7,518 nucleotides of DNA, taken from NCBI GenBank assembly GCA_025456385.1, contig JALOKS010000119.1, positions 1-7,518 of the forward strand. Direction: 5' to 3'. The notes under the pieces are model-generated. The model made no database searches. It saw nothing but the letters and a program-made list of their open reading frames with translations, and had not been told where the DNA came from. The stretch comes from Thermoanaerobaculales bacterium (GTDB taxonomy: Bacteria; Acidobacteriota; Thermoanaerobaculia; Thermoanaerobaculales; Sulfomarinibacteraceae). Shown one piece after another: positions 1-6,900 of the stretch (its first letter is position 1; each line of letters starts with the position of its first letter). The position numbers were made by a program, and so were the translations under genes.

Positions 1-2
1 TT

Positions 3-45
3 CTTTTTCGGGCCCAGGCGCGCAGCGCGCCTGGGCCCGAAAAAG
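3..45. repeat. Perfect palindrome beside the rnpB 3' end (terminator-like hairpin with inverted T/A tracts)
   Basis: Arms 3-23 and 25-45 are exact reverse complements around A24, giving a stem of about 20 bp with a 3-base loop. It begins one base past the proposed end of the RNase P RNA, where a transcript end is expected, so it may stop or protect that RNA. It is not a canonical intrinsic terminator. Each strand has the T run before the GC stem and the A run after it, so neither strand has a U tract directly after the GC stem. The repeat itself is certain; its role is inferred. Confidence 0.85.
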
Positions 46-421
<376 letters not shown>

Positions 422-427
422 GCGCAC

Positions 428-433
428 AGCATA
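428..433 (-). promoter_or_regulatory. -10 box of the rnpB promoter
   Basis: TATGCT on the minus strand is followed by 7 bases and then the first base of the P1 helix, which is the right distance for transcription to start at the mature 5' end. No TTGACA-like -35 is seen at 16-18 bases upstream; that interval is GGGCGC-like and part of a GC hairpin. Confidence 0.6.
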
Positions 434-449
434 CCACCCGCGGCCTCGG

Positions 450-470
450 CGCGCCCGAAGCCCGGGCGCG
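450..470. repeat. GC-rich hairpin between the hypothetical gene and rnpB
   Basis: CGCGCCCG (450-457) and CGGGCGCG (463-470) form an 8-bp stem with a 5-base loop. It sits directly after the stop codon of the minus-strand gene at 474 and over the -35 region of rnpB. No U run follows on the minus strand, so it could weaken read-through into rnpB but is not a classic intrinsic terminator. Confidence 0.5.
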
Positions 471-473
471 GTC

Positions 474-1157
474 TCATTCCGGGCGGTCGACGCAGGTCAC
501 CGAGTAGCCGGAGAGCGAGCCCGGCACGAAGCGGCAGTGCAGGCGCAGGCCGCGCTGGCGGACCTCGACCAGGGCCGACTCGTTGTCGACGGTGCGGAAG
601 CTGCGGCTCGCCTTGCGCAGCAGGCGCGAGCGCAGCAGGTGCGAGACCTCCTCGACCGCCGCCATGTCGTCGAGCAGCAGGGTCAGCCGCAGGGGCGTTC
701 CGAGATCGATGCTGACCTCGAGGATCGCCGCCTCGAAGGCCCCGACCATCTCGTCGAGGGCCAGCCCGCGGCCCCGCCACACGCCGAGCGGCTCGGCCGA
801 CAGCGAGGTCATCCCGCGCCGGACGGCGTCACCGAGGATCGCCGTCAGACTTCGCCGCACGTTGCCCGCGCGGCACGACGGACGCACCTCGAGGTCGTGG
901 ACGACGGCCTGGTAGGTCCAGGGCGTCGGCTCGCCGCGGCGCCGGAGCAGGTAGCGGCCGAGCGGCAGCGGGCGGTGCTCGGCGATCGCCAGGTAGGCCG
1001 CGTCGAGGTCGTCCTCGCGGTCGAGGTCGAGCACGCCGGCGCCGGCCATCACCAGGTTGCGGTCTTCCTGGACGATGGCCGCATCGGGGTGCAAACGGCG
1101 CCCCAGGGCCTCGCCGAGATCGAGGTCCAGCCGGAGGCTGCGCTCTCGGTTCACCAC
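474..1157 (-). CDS. Hypothetical protein, possible degenerate macro-domain-like fold
   Basis: I do not recognise this 227-residue protein with certainty. It has no signal peptide or membrane segment. The order of segments recalls a macro (ADP-ribose-binding) domain: a strand-like DAAIVQEDRNLVMAGAGV (residues 25-42), YQAVVHDLEV (82-91), a helix then GMTSLSAEPLGVWRG (115-129, where macro domains have SIAFPxxGTG), a long helix, and LRLTLLLDD (156-164). The glycine-rich phosphate loop and the NAAN-type asparagines are not evident, so ligand binding may be lost. The start is GTG at 1157 with a second GTG at 1154. No Shine-Dalgarno is seen, but TACACT at 1161-1166 lies just upstream, which would suit a leaderless start at 1154. 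The gene ends 52 bases before rnpB on the same strand. It reads as a real gene because of its balanced composition and alternating strand/helix pattern. Confidence 0.75.
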   Translation of the reverse strand: MVNRERSLRLDLDLGEALGRRLHPDAAIVQEDRNLVMAGAGVLDLDREDDLDAAYLAIAEHRPLPLGRYLLRRRGEPTPWTYQAVVHDLEVRPSCRAGNVRRSLTAILGDAVRRGMTSLSAEPLGVWRGRGLALDEMVGAFEAAILEVSIDLGTPLRLTLLLDDMAAVEEVSHLLRSRLLRKASRSFRTVDNESALVEVRQRGLRLHCRFVPGSLSGYSVTCVDRPE

Positions 1158-1160
1158 ACC

Positions 1161-1166
1161 AGTGTA
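1161..1166 (-). promoter_or_regulatory. Possible -10 box for the macro-like gene
   Basis: TACACT on the minus strand ends 6 bases before the GTG at 1154, placing a transcript start at or beside the start codon, as in leaderless genes. No -35 is recognisable at the usual spacing (GAGGTG). The gene has no Shine-Dalgarno, which favours this reading, but the call rests on one hexamer. Confidence 0.3.
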
Positions 1167-1180
1167 ACGGACGTTGCCAG

Positions 1181-1195
1181 CGCCACCTCGTGGCG
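1181..1195. repeat. Short perfect hairpin in the 1158-1326 intergenic gap
   Basis: CGCCAC and GTGGCG flank the triplet CTC (6-bp stem, 3-base loop). A second small one, GAGGC-ATC-GCCTC, lies at 1266-1278. They sit between the ClpX-like gene (ends 1327) and the next minus-strand gene (starts 1157). Neither is followed by a U run. The rest of this 169-bp gap holds no tRNA or convincing ORF that I can see. Confidence 0.4.
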
Positions 1196-1326
1196 AAGTC
1201 CCTGAGCGGGCTGTCGATGGCGTCCTCGTGCCCGCGACCGCACGGAGCGTGGACAGGGGGCGCTCGAGGCATCGCCTCTGGGAGTGCTCGGCGACCTGTG
1301 CTCCCCGGTGGCTCCGCCTCGAGGGC

Positions 1327-2460
1327 TCAGCCGCCGTTGCCCGCGATCGCCCGCCGCGCCATCTCCCGGGTGATCGTCAGCCGGTGGCCGCCGCCCGGCC
1401 TGGCGGCGAGCTCGTCGTGCTGCCAGGGGTCGAACTCGAGGCGGTTGATGATCTTCGAGAACACGGTGCGGAGCGCGCGCGCGCCGGTGCGGATGTTGTG
1501 CTCCGCCGCTTCGGCGATCATCGACGCGGCCACGTCCTCGATCTCGAGCTCGATGTCCATCACCGCGAAGTAGTTCCGGGAGCGGACGAAGGGTGAGTCC
1601 AGCGACCTCAGCAGGATCTCCTTCAGCACCGCGACGTCGAGGTCGCGCAGCAGCACGACGTTGTCGAAGCGGGCCATGAACTGCGGCACCATGCCGTAGG
1701 TGAAGAGGTCCTCCGGCTTGAGGAAGTCGGCGAGGGCGAAGCGGGTCTCGATCCGCACCTGGCCGTCCGCCATCTGCACCGCCTGCGACTTGAGCTTCTC
1801 ACCGCTCGCCGGGTTGATGACCCGCAGGTAGACCTGGTCGTACAGCCCCTCGAAGGCGCCGCCGCAGATGAACATCATGTGGCGGGTGTCGATGTTCAGG
1901 GTCACCGCCTTCTCGGCGCCGTCCTCCCAGGCGTAGGTCTTGTAGGTCACAACCTCCCCTTCCATGAGGGTGAGGAGACCCTGCTGCAGGACCACGCCGA
2001 TCGGGTTCGGCTTGCCGGCGACGATCGAGGACATCTTGTCGATCTCGTCGATGCAGATGGTGGCCCGCTCCATGGTCTCGCGGAGGGCGGCCGGCGAGGG
2101 CTTCTCACCGACCATGGCGCGCGCCCGCTGCTCGACCGCGGCGAGCAGGCGCTCGGGCTGGAACTCGAGGCGCTCGGCGTCCACCAGCAGGTTGGCGTTG
2201 ATGATGGTCATGGCGCGGAACGGCCGGTACTCGGGCACGTCGTGGTACATCCGCTGGATGTTGTTCATGATCGTGGTCTTGCCCGTGCCCGAGTTGCCGA
2301 TCAGGAGGATGTTGCCGGGTACCTTGCCCGTTGTGTGCTTGTAGACCGCCACCGCGACGAAGCGCAGGGCGGTGTTCTGCCCCAGCACGCCCTTCTGGAG
2401 CTCCGCGAAGATCTGCGGCGGCGTGATGCTCTGGAGTACCCGCAGGGTGTCGGCGCTCAT
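1327..2460 (-). CDS. ClpX-like AAA+ ATPase lacking the zinc-binding domain and ClpP-docking loop
   Basis: This 377-residue cytoplasmic AAA+ protein is clearly related to the ClpX/HslU unfoldases. The ATPase core is complete: Walker A GNSGTGKTT (55-63, K61), Walker B ICIDEIDKM (135-143), sensor 1 MFICGGAFEGL (196-206, almost identical to ClpX), arginine-finger segment VPQFMARF (258-265, R264) and sensor 2 TGARALR (325-331, R328). It differs from true ClpX (about 424 residues) in having no N-terminal cysteine-rich zinc-binding domain, no GYVG pore loop (AERLEF instead, 95-100), no RKH loop, and no IGF tripeptide for ClpP docking. It is therefore probably a ClpP-independent remodeller. The ATG at 2460 was chosen because GGGAGGTGG lies 5 bases upstream and the ATG overlaps the stop of the aminopeptidase gene as ATGA. 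A longer in-frame start would add 64 arginine-rich residues read from antisense of the neighbour. Substrates are unknown. Confidence 0.92.
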   Translation of the reverse strand: MSADTLRVLQSITPPQIFAELQKGVLGQNTALRFVAVAVYKHTTGKVPGNILLIGNSGTGKTTIMNNIQRMYHDVPEYRPFRAMTIINANLLVDAERLEFQPERLLAAVEQRARAMVGEKPSPAALRETMERATICIDEIDKMSSIVAGKPNPIGVVLQQGLLTLMEGEVVTYKTYAWEDGAEKAVTLNIDTRHMMFICGGAFEGLYDQVYLRVINPASGEKLKSQAVQMADGQVRIETRFALADFLKPEDLFTYGMVPQFMARFDNVVLLRDLDVAVLKEILLRSLDSPFVRSRNYFAVMDIELEIEDVAASMIAEAAEHNIRTGARALRTVFSKIINRLEFDPWQHDELAARPGGGHRLTITREMARRAIAGNGG

Positions 2461-3641
2461 CCGGCCACCTCCCACAAGCCGTTGCGCGGCGCCAGGCGCA
2501 GACCGTCGACCCGGACCTCGCGCCCGCAGCCGCCCGCGCGGAAGTCGGCGACGATGTCGACGTGCTGGGCCGAGCGGTTGAGCGCCCCGGAGGCGGCCAG
2601 CTCGGCGATCCTCGCGATGCCGTCCTCGGCTCCCGGGTCCTCGACGAAGCACTGGTCGTAGCTCGCGCCGATCGCGATGTGCAGGGTGCCGCCCACCTTC
2701 TCCACGAACAGCGGGTGTTTGAGGACGCGGTCGAGCCCCGGGTTCATCCCCAGCGCCACCTCGCCGAGGCGGTGCGAGCCGTCGTCGGTGCCGATGATGG
2801 CCGCCAGCTGCCCGGCGCCGACGCGGGCGCCGTGCTCGACGATCCGCCCCCCCGCGAAGCGGAGGTGGATGCCCTGGATGTCGGTGCCGCCGTAGGTGAC
2901 CGGCAGATCGAGGTAGATCTCACCCTCGGCGCTGCGGGCGTCGGGGCTGGTGAAGATCTCGCCGTCGGGGAAGTTCCGCAGGCCATGGGACATCACCGCG
3001 CGGCCGAGCGAGATGTCGAGCTCGAGCCGGAGCTGCCGCCTCTGCTCGGGATGCTCGGTGATGATCTCGAGGCGCGAGCCGCGGTCGATCACCGGGGCGA
3101 GCTTCTCCTCGGCCTCGAGCAGCGGCCGGGGATCGGTCGTCGAAGCGGCGACGATGAAGCGCTCGTAGTCCTCGAGGGCCATCCCCTCCCCCGCCGCGCC
3201 GGCCGGGGTCGGGAAGAGGGTGATCACCCAGGGTTTGGACAGCCTGATCGTGGCGAAGGGACGGTCGGCCGCGGCCATGGCCTGGCTCTGCTCCGCCGTC
3301 AGACCCATGAACCCGGCGGGGTCCTCCGCTCCCAGCACCTCGACGTACTTGGTCATGCTCTCGTAGCGGTGGAGGTGCCACTCCGGAACGCGCTCCAGCT
3401 GTGCGCTCGAGCCGTGGCGGGCCACCGTCGCCGACCACACCCGGCCACGTTCGTTGTTCGGCGGGACCAGGCAGACATCCGGCACCGCGCCGGCCTCGAC
3501 CACCCTGCGTTCGAGAACCGAGATCAGGGGCCAGCACACGGCCTCGCCCTTGATCATGACCCGGTCGCCGCCGGTGAGGCCGCCGAGCGAGTGGTCCAAC
3601 AGGTAGCCGGCCCAGACTTCGAGGTCACGTGCTTCGATCAT
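2457..3641 (-). CDS. M29-family metallo-aminopeptidase (AmpS/aminopeptidase T-like)
   Basis: This 394-residue cytoplasmic peptidase should remove N-terminal residues from peptides using a dinuclear metal site. The length fits the M29 family (about 370-410). The metal and catalytic signatures are in the expected order: FPDGEIFTSPD (224-234, ligand E228), RLGEVALG (291-298, E294), HIAIGASY (321-328, H321 and Y328) and QHVDIV (359-364, H360 and D362). The N-terminal half (1-200) is the variable domain that shapes access. The start is ATG at 3641 with GGGGAG a few bases upstream. The stop overlaps the start of the ClpX-like ATPase as ATGA, so the two are co-transcribed and probably translationally coupled. 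A -10 box TACAAT at 3675-3680 could drive the pair. Family assignment is firm; the link to the ATPase is inferred from gene order. Substrate preference cannot be read from sequence. Confidence 0.94.
   Translation of the reverse strand: MIEARDLEVWAGYLLDHSLGGLTGGDRVMIKGEAVCWPLISVLERRVVEAGAVPDVCLVPPNNERGRVWSATVARHGSSAQLERVPEWHLHRYESMTKYVEVLGAEDPAGFMGLTAEQSQAMAAADRPFATIRLSKPWVITLFPTPAGAAGEGMALEDYERFIVAASTTDPRPLLEAEEKLAPVIDRGSRLEIITEHPEQRRQLRLELDISLGRAVMSHGLRNFPDGEIFTSPDARSAEGEIYLDLPVTYGGTDIQGIHLRFAGGRIVEHGARVGAGQLAAIIGTDDGSHRLGEVALGMNPGLDRVLKHPLFVEKVGGTLHIAIGASYDQCFVEDPGAEDGIARIAELAASGALNRSAQHVDIVADFRAGGCGREVRVDGLRLAPRNGLWEVAG
2465..2473 (-). promoter_or_regulatory. Shine-Dalgarno of the ClpX-like gene, inside the aminopeptidase gene
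   Basis: GGGAGGTGG on the minus strand, with the GGAGGTG core 6 bases before the ATG at 2458-2460, encodes the last codons of the aminopeptidase. It decides the start of the downstream gene and supports translational coupling through the ATGA overlap. Confidence 0.8.
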
Positions 3642-3654
3642 TGTGCTCCCCGCA

Positions 3655-3666
3655 CCGCTGCAGCGG
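3655..3666. repeat. 12-bp perfect palindrome in the aminopeptidase leader
   Basis: CCGCTGCAGCGG lies between the possible -10 box (3675-3680) and the ribosome-binding site of the aminopeptidase gene, close to the predicted transcript start. It could be an operator half-site pair or a leader structure. No regulator is encoded nearby to support either. Confidence 0.4.
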
Positions 3667-3674
3667 CCCGCGGC

Positions 3675-3680
3675 ATTGTA
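3675..3680 (-). promoter_or_regulatory. Possible -10 box for the aminopeptidase/ATPase operon
   Basis: TACAAT on the minus strand lies 33 bases before the ATG at 3641, which leaves a leader long enough for the GGGGAG ribosome-binding site. It falls in the 51-base gap after the dehydrogenase remnant. No clear -35 is visible at 17 bases (CGAGCC). Confidence 0.45.
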
Positions 3681-3692
3681 GCTCGGCGGGCC

Positions 3693-3821
3693 TCAGGGGC
3701 TCGCGCGCGCCAGCCGGTCGAGCCCGAAGGTGCGGCTGAGAATCCGGTCGCGCAGGGCCCGGCCGAGGCCCGTGGAGCAGCCGGTGATGAGCGCCACCAG
3801 TCGCACCCTGTCCCTCGTCAT
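3693..3821 (-). pseudogene. Short-chain dehydrogenase/reductase remnant (internal deletion)
   Basis: A 42-codon reading frame starts at ATG 3821, 4 bases after GGGAGG. Its first half is an intact SDR nucleotide-binding beta-alpha unit: VRLVALITGCSTGLGRAL (residues 6-23), with the TGxxxGxG motif at 13-20. Intact SDRs are about 250-300 residues and need an NNAG and a YxxxK motif, neither of which is here. The second half, RDRILSRTFGLDRLARASP, resembles the C-terminal tail seen in some SDRs, so the central 200 or more residues seem to have been removed in frame. It cannot be an active dehydrogenase. The preserved ribosome-binding site suggests a recent loss, or that the short peptide is still made. 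It stands 51 bases upstream of the aminopeptidase gene on the same strand. Confidence 0.6.
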
Positions 3822-3865
3822 GGGGCCTCCCTCTGCGTCGCGACGCCGGGGGCTCGGGGCCGCCG

Positions 3866-3899
3866 CGCTGCCGCGGATCTTCGCACGGCGGCGGCAGCG
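3866..3899. repeat. Inverted repeat in the divergent intergenic region
   Basis: CGCTGCCGC (3866-3874) and GCGGCAGCG (3891-3899) are a perfect 9-bp inverted repeat with a 16-base spacer. They sit midway between the divergent starts of the dehydrogenase remnant and the ligase fusion gene, 40 bases before the -10 box of the latter. The position would suit a regulator site, but such GC-rich repeats also arise by chance here. Confidence 0.35.
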
Positions 3900-3938
3900 G
3901 GGCAGCTCCCTCGAGCCGGATGCCGCAGGCTCCTCTTG

Positions 3939-3944
3939 TATGAT
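3939..3944 (+). promoter_or_regulatory. -10 box of the ligase fusion gene
   Basis: TATGAT is followed by exactly 7 bases and then the GTG at 3952, so transcription should begin at the start codon (leaderless mRNA). No Shine-Dalgarno precedes either this GTG or the alternative in-frame ATG at 3940, which lies inside the box. No TTGACA-like -35 is seen at 17 bases (CCGGAT). Confidence 0.55.
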
Positions 3945-3951
3945 CCGCGCT

Positions 3952-6900
3952 GTGAGCACCGCCCACGACTCCTCGCGTCCGCCCTCCCCGGCCGACCTCG
4001 GCGAGCTCTCGCCCAGCGCGGCCGCGGAGCGCGTGGCTGCGGCGGTCGCCGCCGCGGCGCCCAGCCGTGAGCGCGACGCCGCGATTCTCGCGCTGCTCGT
4101 GGATCGCAGGCTCGGCGACCCCCTTCTCCCCCACCTGCCGCTCGCCTCTCTCGACCTGCTGACCGCGCGCTGTCTGGAGCGCCTCGCCCGGAGCCCGGCG
4201 CAGGAAGCGGGCGAGGACCGCAGGCTGGCCTGGACCCTGCTCGACGTCCTGCGGCGCAGCTCCCTGCTCCGCCGCTTCCGCGACGAAAACCTCATCGACC
4301 CGTGGTCGGAGCGCATCCTCGCCCTGGTCGACGCCTCCCACTTCACCTTTCCGCAGCTCTTCGCGCAGCGCGCCGCCGGCTACGGCGAGAGGCCCCTCTT
4401 CCAGGTGCCGACCGCAGGCGGGACCCGCACCGTGTCCTGGCGCCAGGCGGCCGGCAGGGTCGAGCTCATCGCCCGCAGCCTGCTGGCGGTGAGCGCGCAG
4501 ACGGGAGGCCGACCGATCGCCGTCGTCGCTCGCAACTGCCTCGAGATGGCGCTCGTCGACCTCGCCTGCCTCAGCTCCGGGATCGTCAACGTGATGGTGC
4601 CCGCGACCTCGACCGAAGCCGAGGTCGGGTACATCCTCGGGCACGCCGGGGTGGGGGCCGTGGTCGTCTCCGACCCGGAGCTCCTGCCCAGGGTGCTCGC
4701 GGCCCGCGAGCGGCTGCCCGCGCTCGGCCCGATCATCGGCATCGACAAGCTGGGCGCGGCGACCCGGCACGTGCTGCCCTTCGACCACCTGCTCGCGCGT
4801 TCCTCCGAGGTGACCGCAGCGGAGCTCGCCGAGCGCGGGCGGCGCCTGCGCATCGACGATCTCGCGACGGTCATGTACACCTCCGGCACCACCGGCACTC
4901 CGAAGGGGATCCGCTTCAGCCATCGCAACATCGTCTTCAAGCGTTTCGCCCGCGCTCTCGCGTTACCCGAGATCGGCGAGGACGACCGCTTCCTCTGCTA
5001 CCTGCCCCTGTTCCACACCTTCGGGCGCTTCCTCGAGATGACGGGCTGCGTGTTCTGGGGCGCCACCTACTGCTTCGCCAGGGACCCGAGCATCGAGACC
5101 CTCACCCGCCAGATGCGGGAGCACGCCGCCACCGTTCTCATCAGCATCCCCATGAAGTGGATGCAGCTCTACGAGGCGGTGCGTCAGAACGTCGACATCG
5201 AGGCCGCCCCCGACGACGAGGTCCGCGCGGCGGTCCGGCGCCTGGTCGGTCACGGCCTGCGCTGGGGTTTGTCGGCCGCCGGCTATCTCGACCCCGAGAT
5301 CTTCCGTTTCATGCAGCGCCACGGCATCGAGCTCATGAGCGGCTTCGGCATGACCGAGGCGACCGGCGGCATCACCATGACCCCGCCCGGACGCTACCGC
5401 GAGGACTCGCTCGGCCCGGCGCTGCCCGGCATCGATCTCGGCATCGCCGACGACGGTGAGCTCCTGATCCGGGGGCCTTACGTGATGCAGGGCTACCTCG
5501 AGCCTCCGGACGGCTCGCCCTCCTTCGACGCCGCGGGCTGGTTCCACACCGGCGACCTCATGGAGCGGGATCGCGACGGCTTCATCCGCATCATCGATCG
5601 CAAGAAGGAGATCTACAAGAACATCAACGGCCAGACCATCGCCCCGCAGAAGATCGAGAATCTCTTCCGGGACTTCGAGTCTGTCGCCCGGGTGTTCCTG
5701 GTCGGCGACCACCGCGAGTTCAACACCGCCCTCATCTACCCGAACTTCGGTTTCGCGGAGCTCGACCTCAAGGGCCTCGCTCCCCACGATCTGAAGGGCC
5801 ACTTCCGCTCGCTGGTGGTCAGCGCGAACTCATTTCTCGCACCTTTCGAGCGCATCGTCGACTTCGCCGTCATCGAGCGCGACTTCGACGCCGCCCTCGG
5901 CGAGCTCACACCCAAGGGGACCTACCGCCGCAAGGCCATCGAGCGCTCGTTCGCGGAAGAAATCCGCCTTCTCTACCGCCGTCGCACCCTGGTTGTGGGC
6001 GGGGCGAGCGTCGCGGTCCCGAACTGGCTGTTCCAGGCTCTCGGCATCACCAGCCAGGAGCTCCAGGTCCGCGGCGACAGCCTCGAGCTCGCGTCACACG
6101 GCACCACCATCGGGATCCGCCGGCTGGAGGACGGCGGCGTCGAGATCGGATCGGCCTGCTACCGAGCCATGCGGCCGGTGATCGACCTCGGCCACCTCCT
6201 GGCCACCCCTCAGCTCTGGCTCGGCAACGACGAGCTGGTCGGCTTCGCCCCCTTGACCGAGGCTCATCGCGACCGCCGGCGTCTGCACGAGGTTTCCGCG
6301 CAGTGGCTGCGGCGCACCCGCGCGCACACCGCGACCGCGCAGGAGCGCGAGGCGGTCTCGCAGCTGCTCCGGCGCCAGGAGGCGGAGCTCGCCGACCTCC
6401 ACCTCGCCGCACTCCTCCTCGCCTCCGAGGAACCGGAGGACGGCGTGGCCGCCGTCAAGGCCCTCGACCACCTGCTGCGCGTCAACGGCGGCGAGCGGAC
6501 CGATGAGGTCCTGCGGGTCCTGCGGCGGGGCGTCGACTCGCCGTCGCTGCCGGCCCGCCGCCGCGCCCTCCAGGTCCTCGCCGGGTCCGAGATCGAGGGC
6601 CGCTTCCGCGCGACCCTCGCCGCCTTCCTCGGCAGCGGCGAGGAGGTGCTCGACGCCGACACCATCTCGGTGCTGGCGGAGCGCGATCTCAGAGCCGACC
6701 GCATCGACGCCTTCATGGACGAGGCCGAGGCGCGCTGCACCGCAGCCGGTGAGCGCCTCGACCCCGCGCTGCCGTCCCTCTGCGACTTCCTCTCGGCCTA
6801 CGGCGCCGCCCACCCCAGTCAGTACCGGCGCCTGCGCGGCTTCTTCACCCGGGCGCTGATGGTCGCCCACAGTGACGAGGCTCGCGGCCTCGCCGACGAA

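Noticed and set aside
1158..1326. Possible tRNA or small gene in the gap
   Set aside because: No T-loop consensus, cloverleaf pairing or coding motif was found; only short hairpins are visible.
2461..2652. 64-residue N-terminal extension of the ClpX-like protein from an upstream start
   Set aside because: It is arginine-rich and lies wholly inside the aminopeptidase gene, whereas the ATG at 2460 has a strong ribosome-binding site and an ATGA overlap.
3940..3942. ATG as the start of the ligase fusion gene
   Set aside because: It lies within the TATGAT box and has no Shine-Dalgarno. The GTG 12 bases later fits a transcript start. The difference is only four residues, so it is not excluded.
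2562..4070. 502-codon plus-strand ORF opposite the aminopeptidase gene
   Set aside because: It is the antisense frame of an M29 peptidase with all metal ligands intact, and it has no motif of its own.
3625..4923. 432-codon minus-strand ORF opposite the ligase fusion gene
   Set aside because: It is antisense to the recognisable adenylation gene, low in hydrophobic-core pattern, rich in Arg, Gly and Glu, and runs through the divergent promoter region and the dehydrogenase remnant in another frame.
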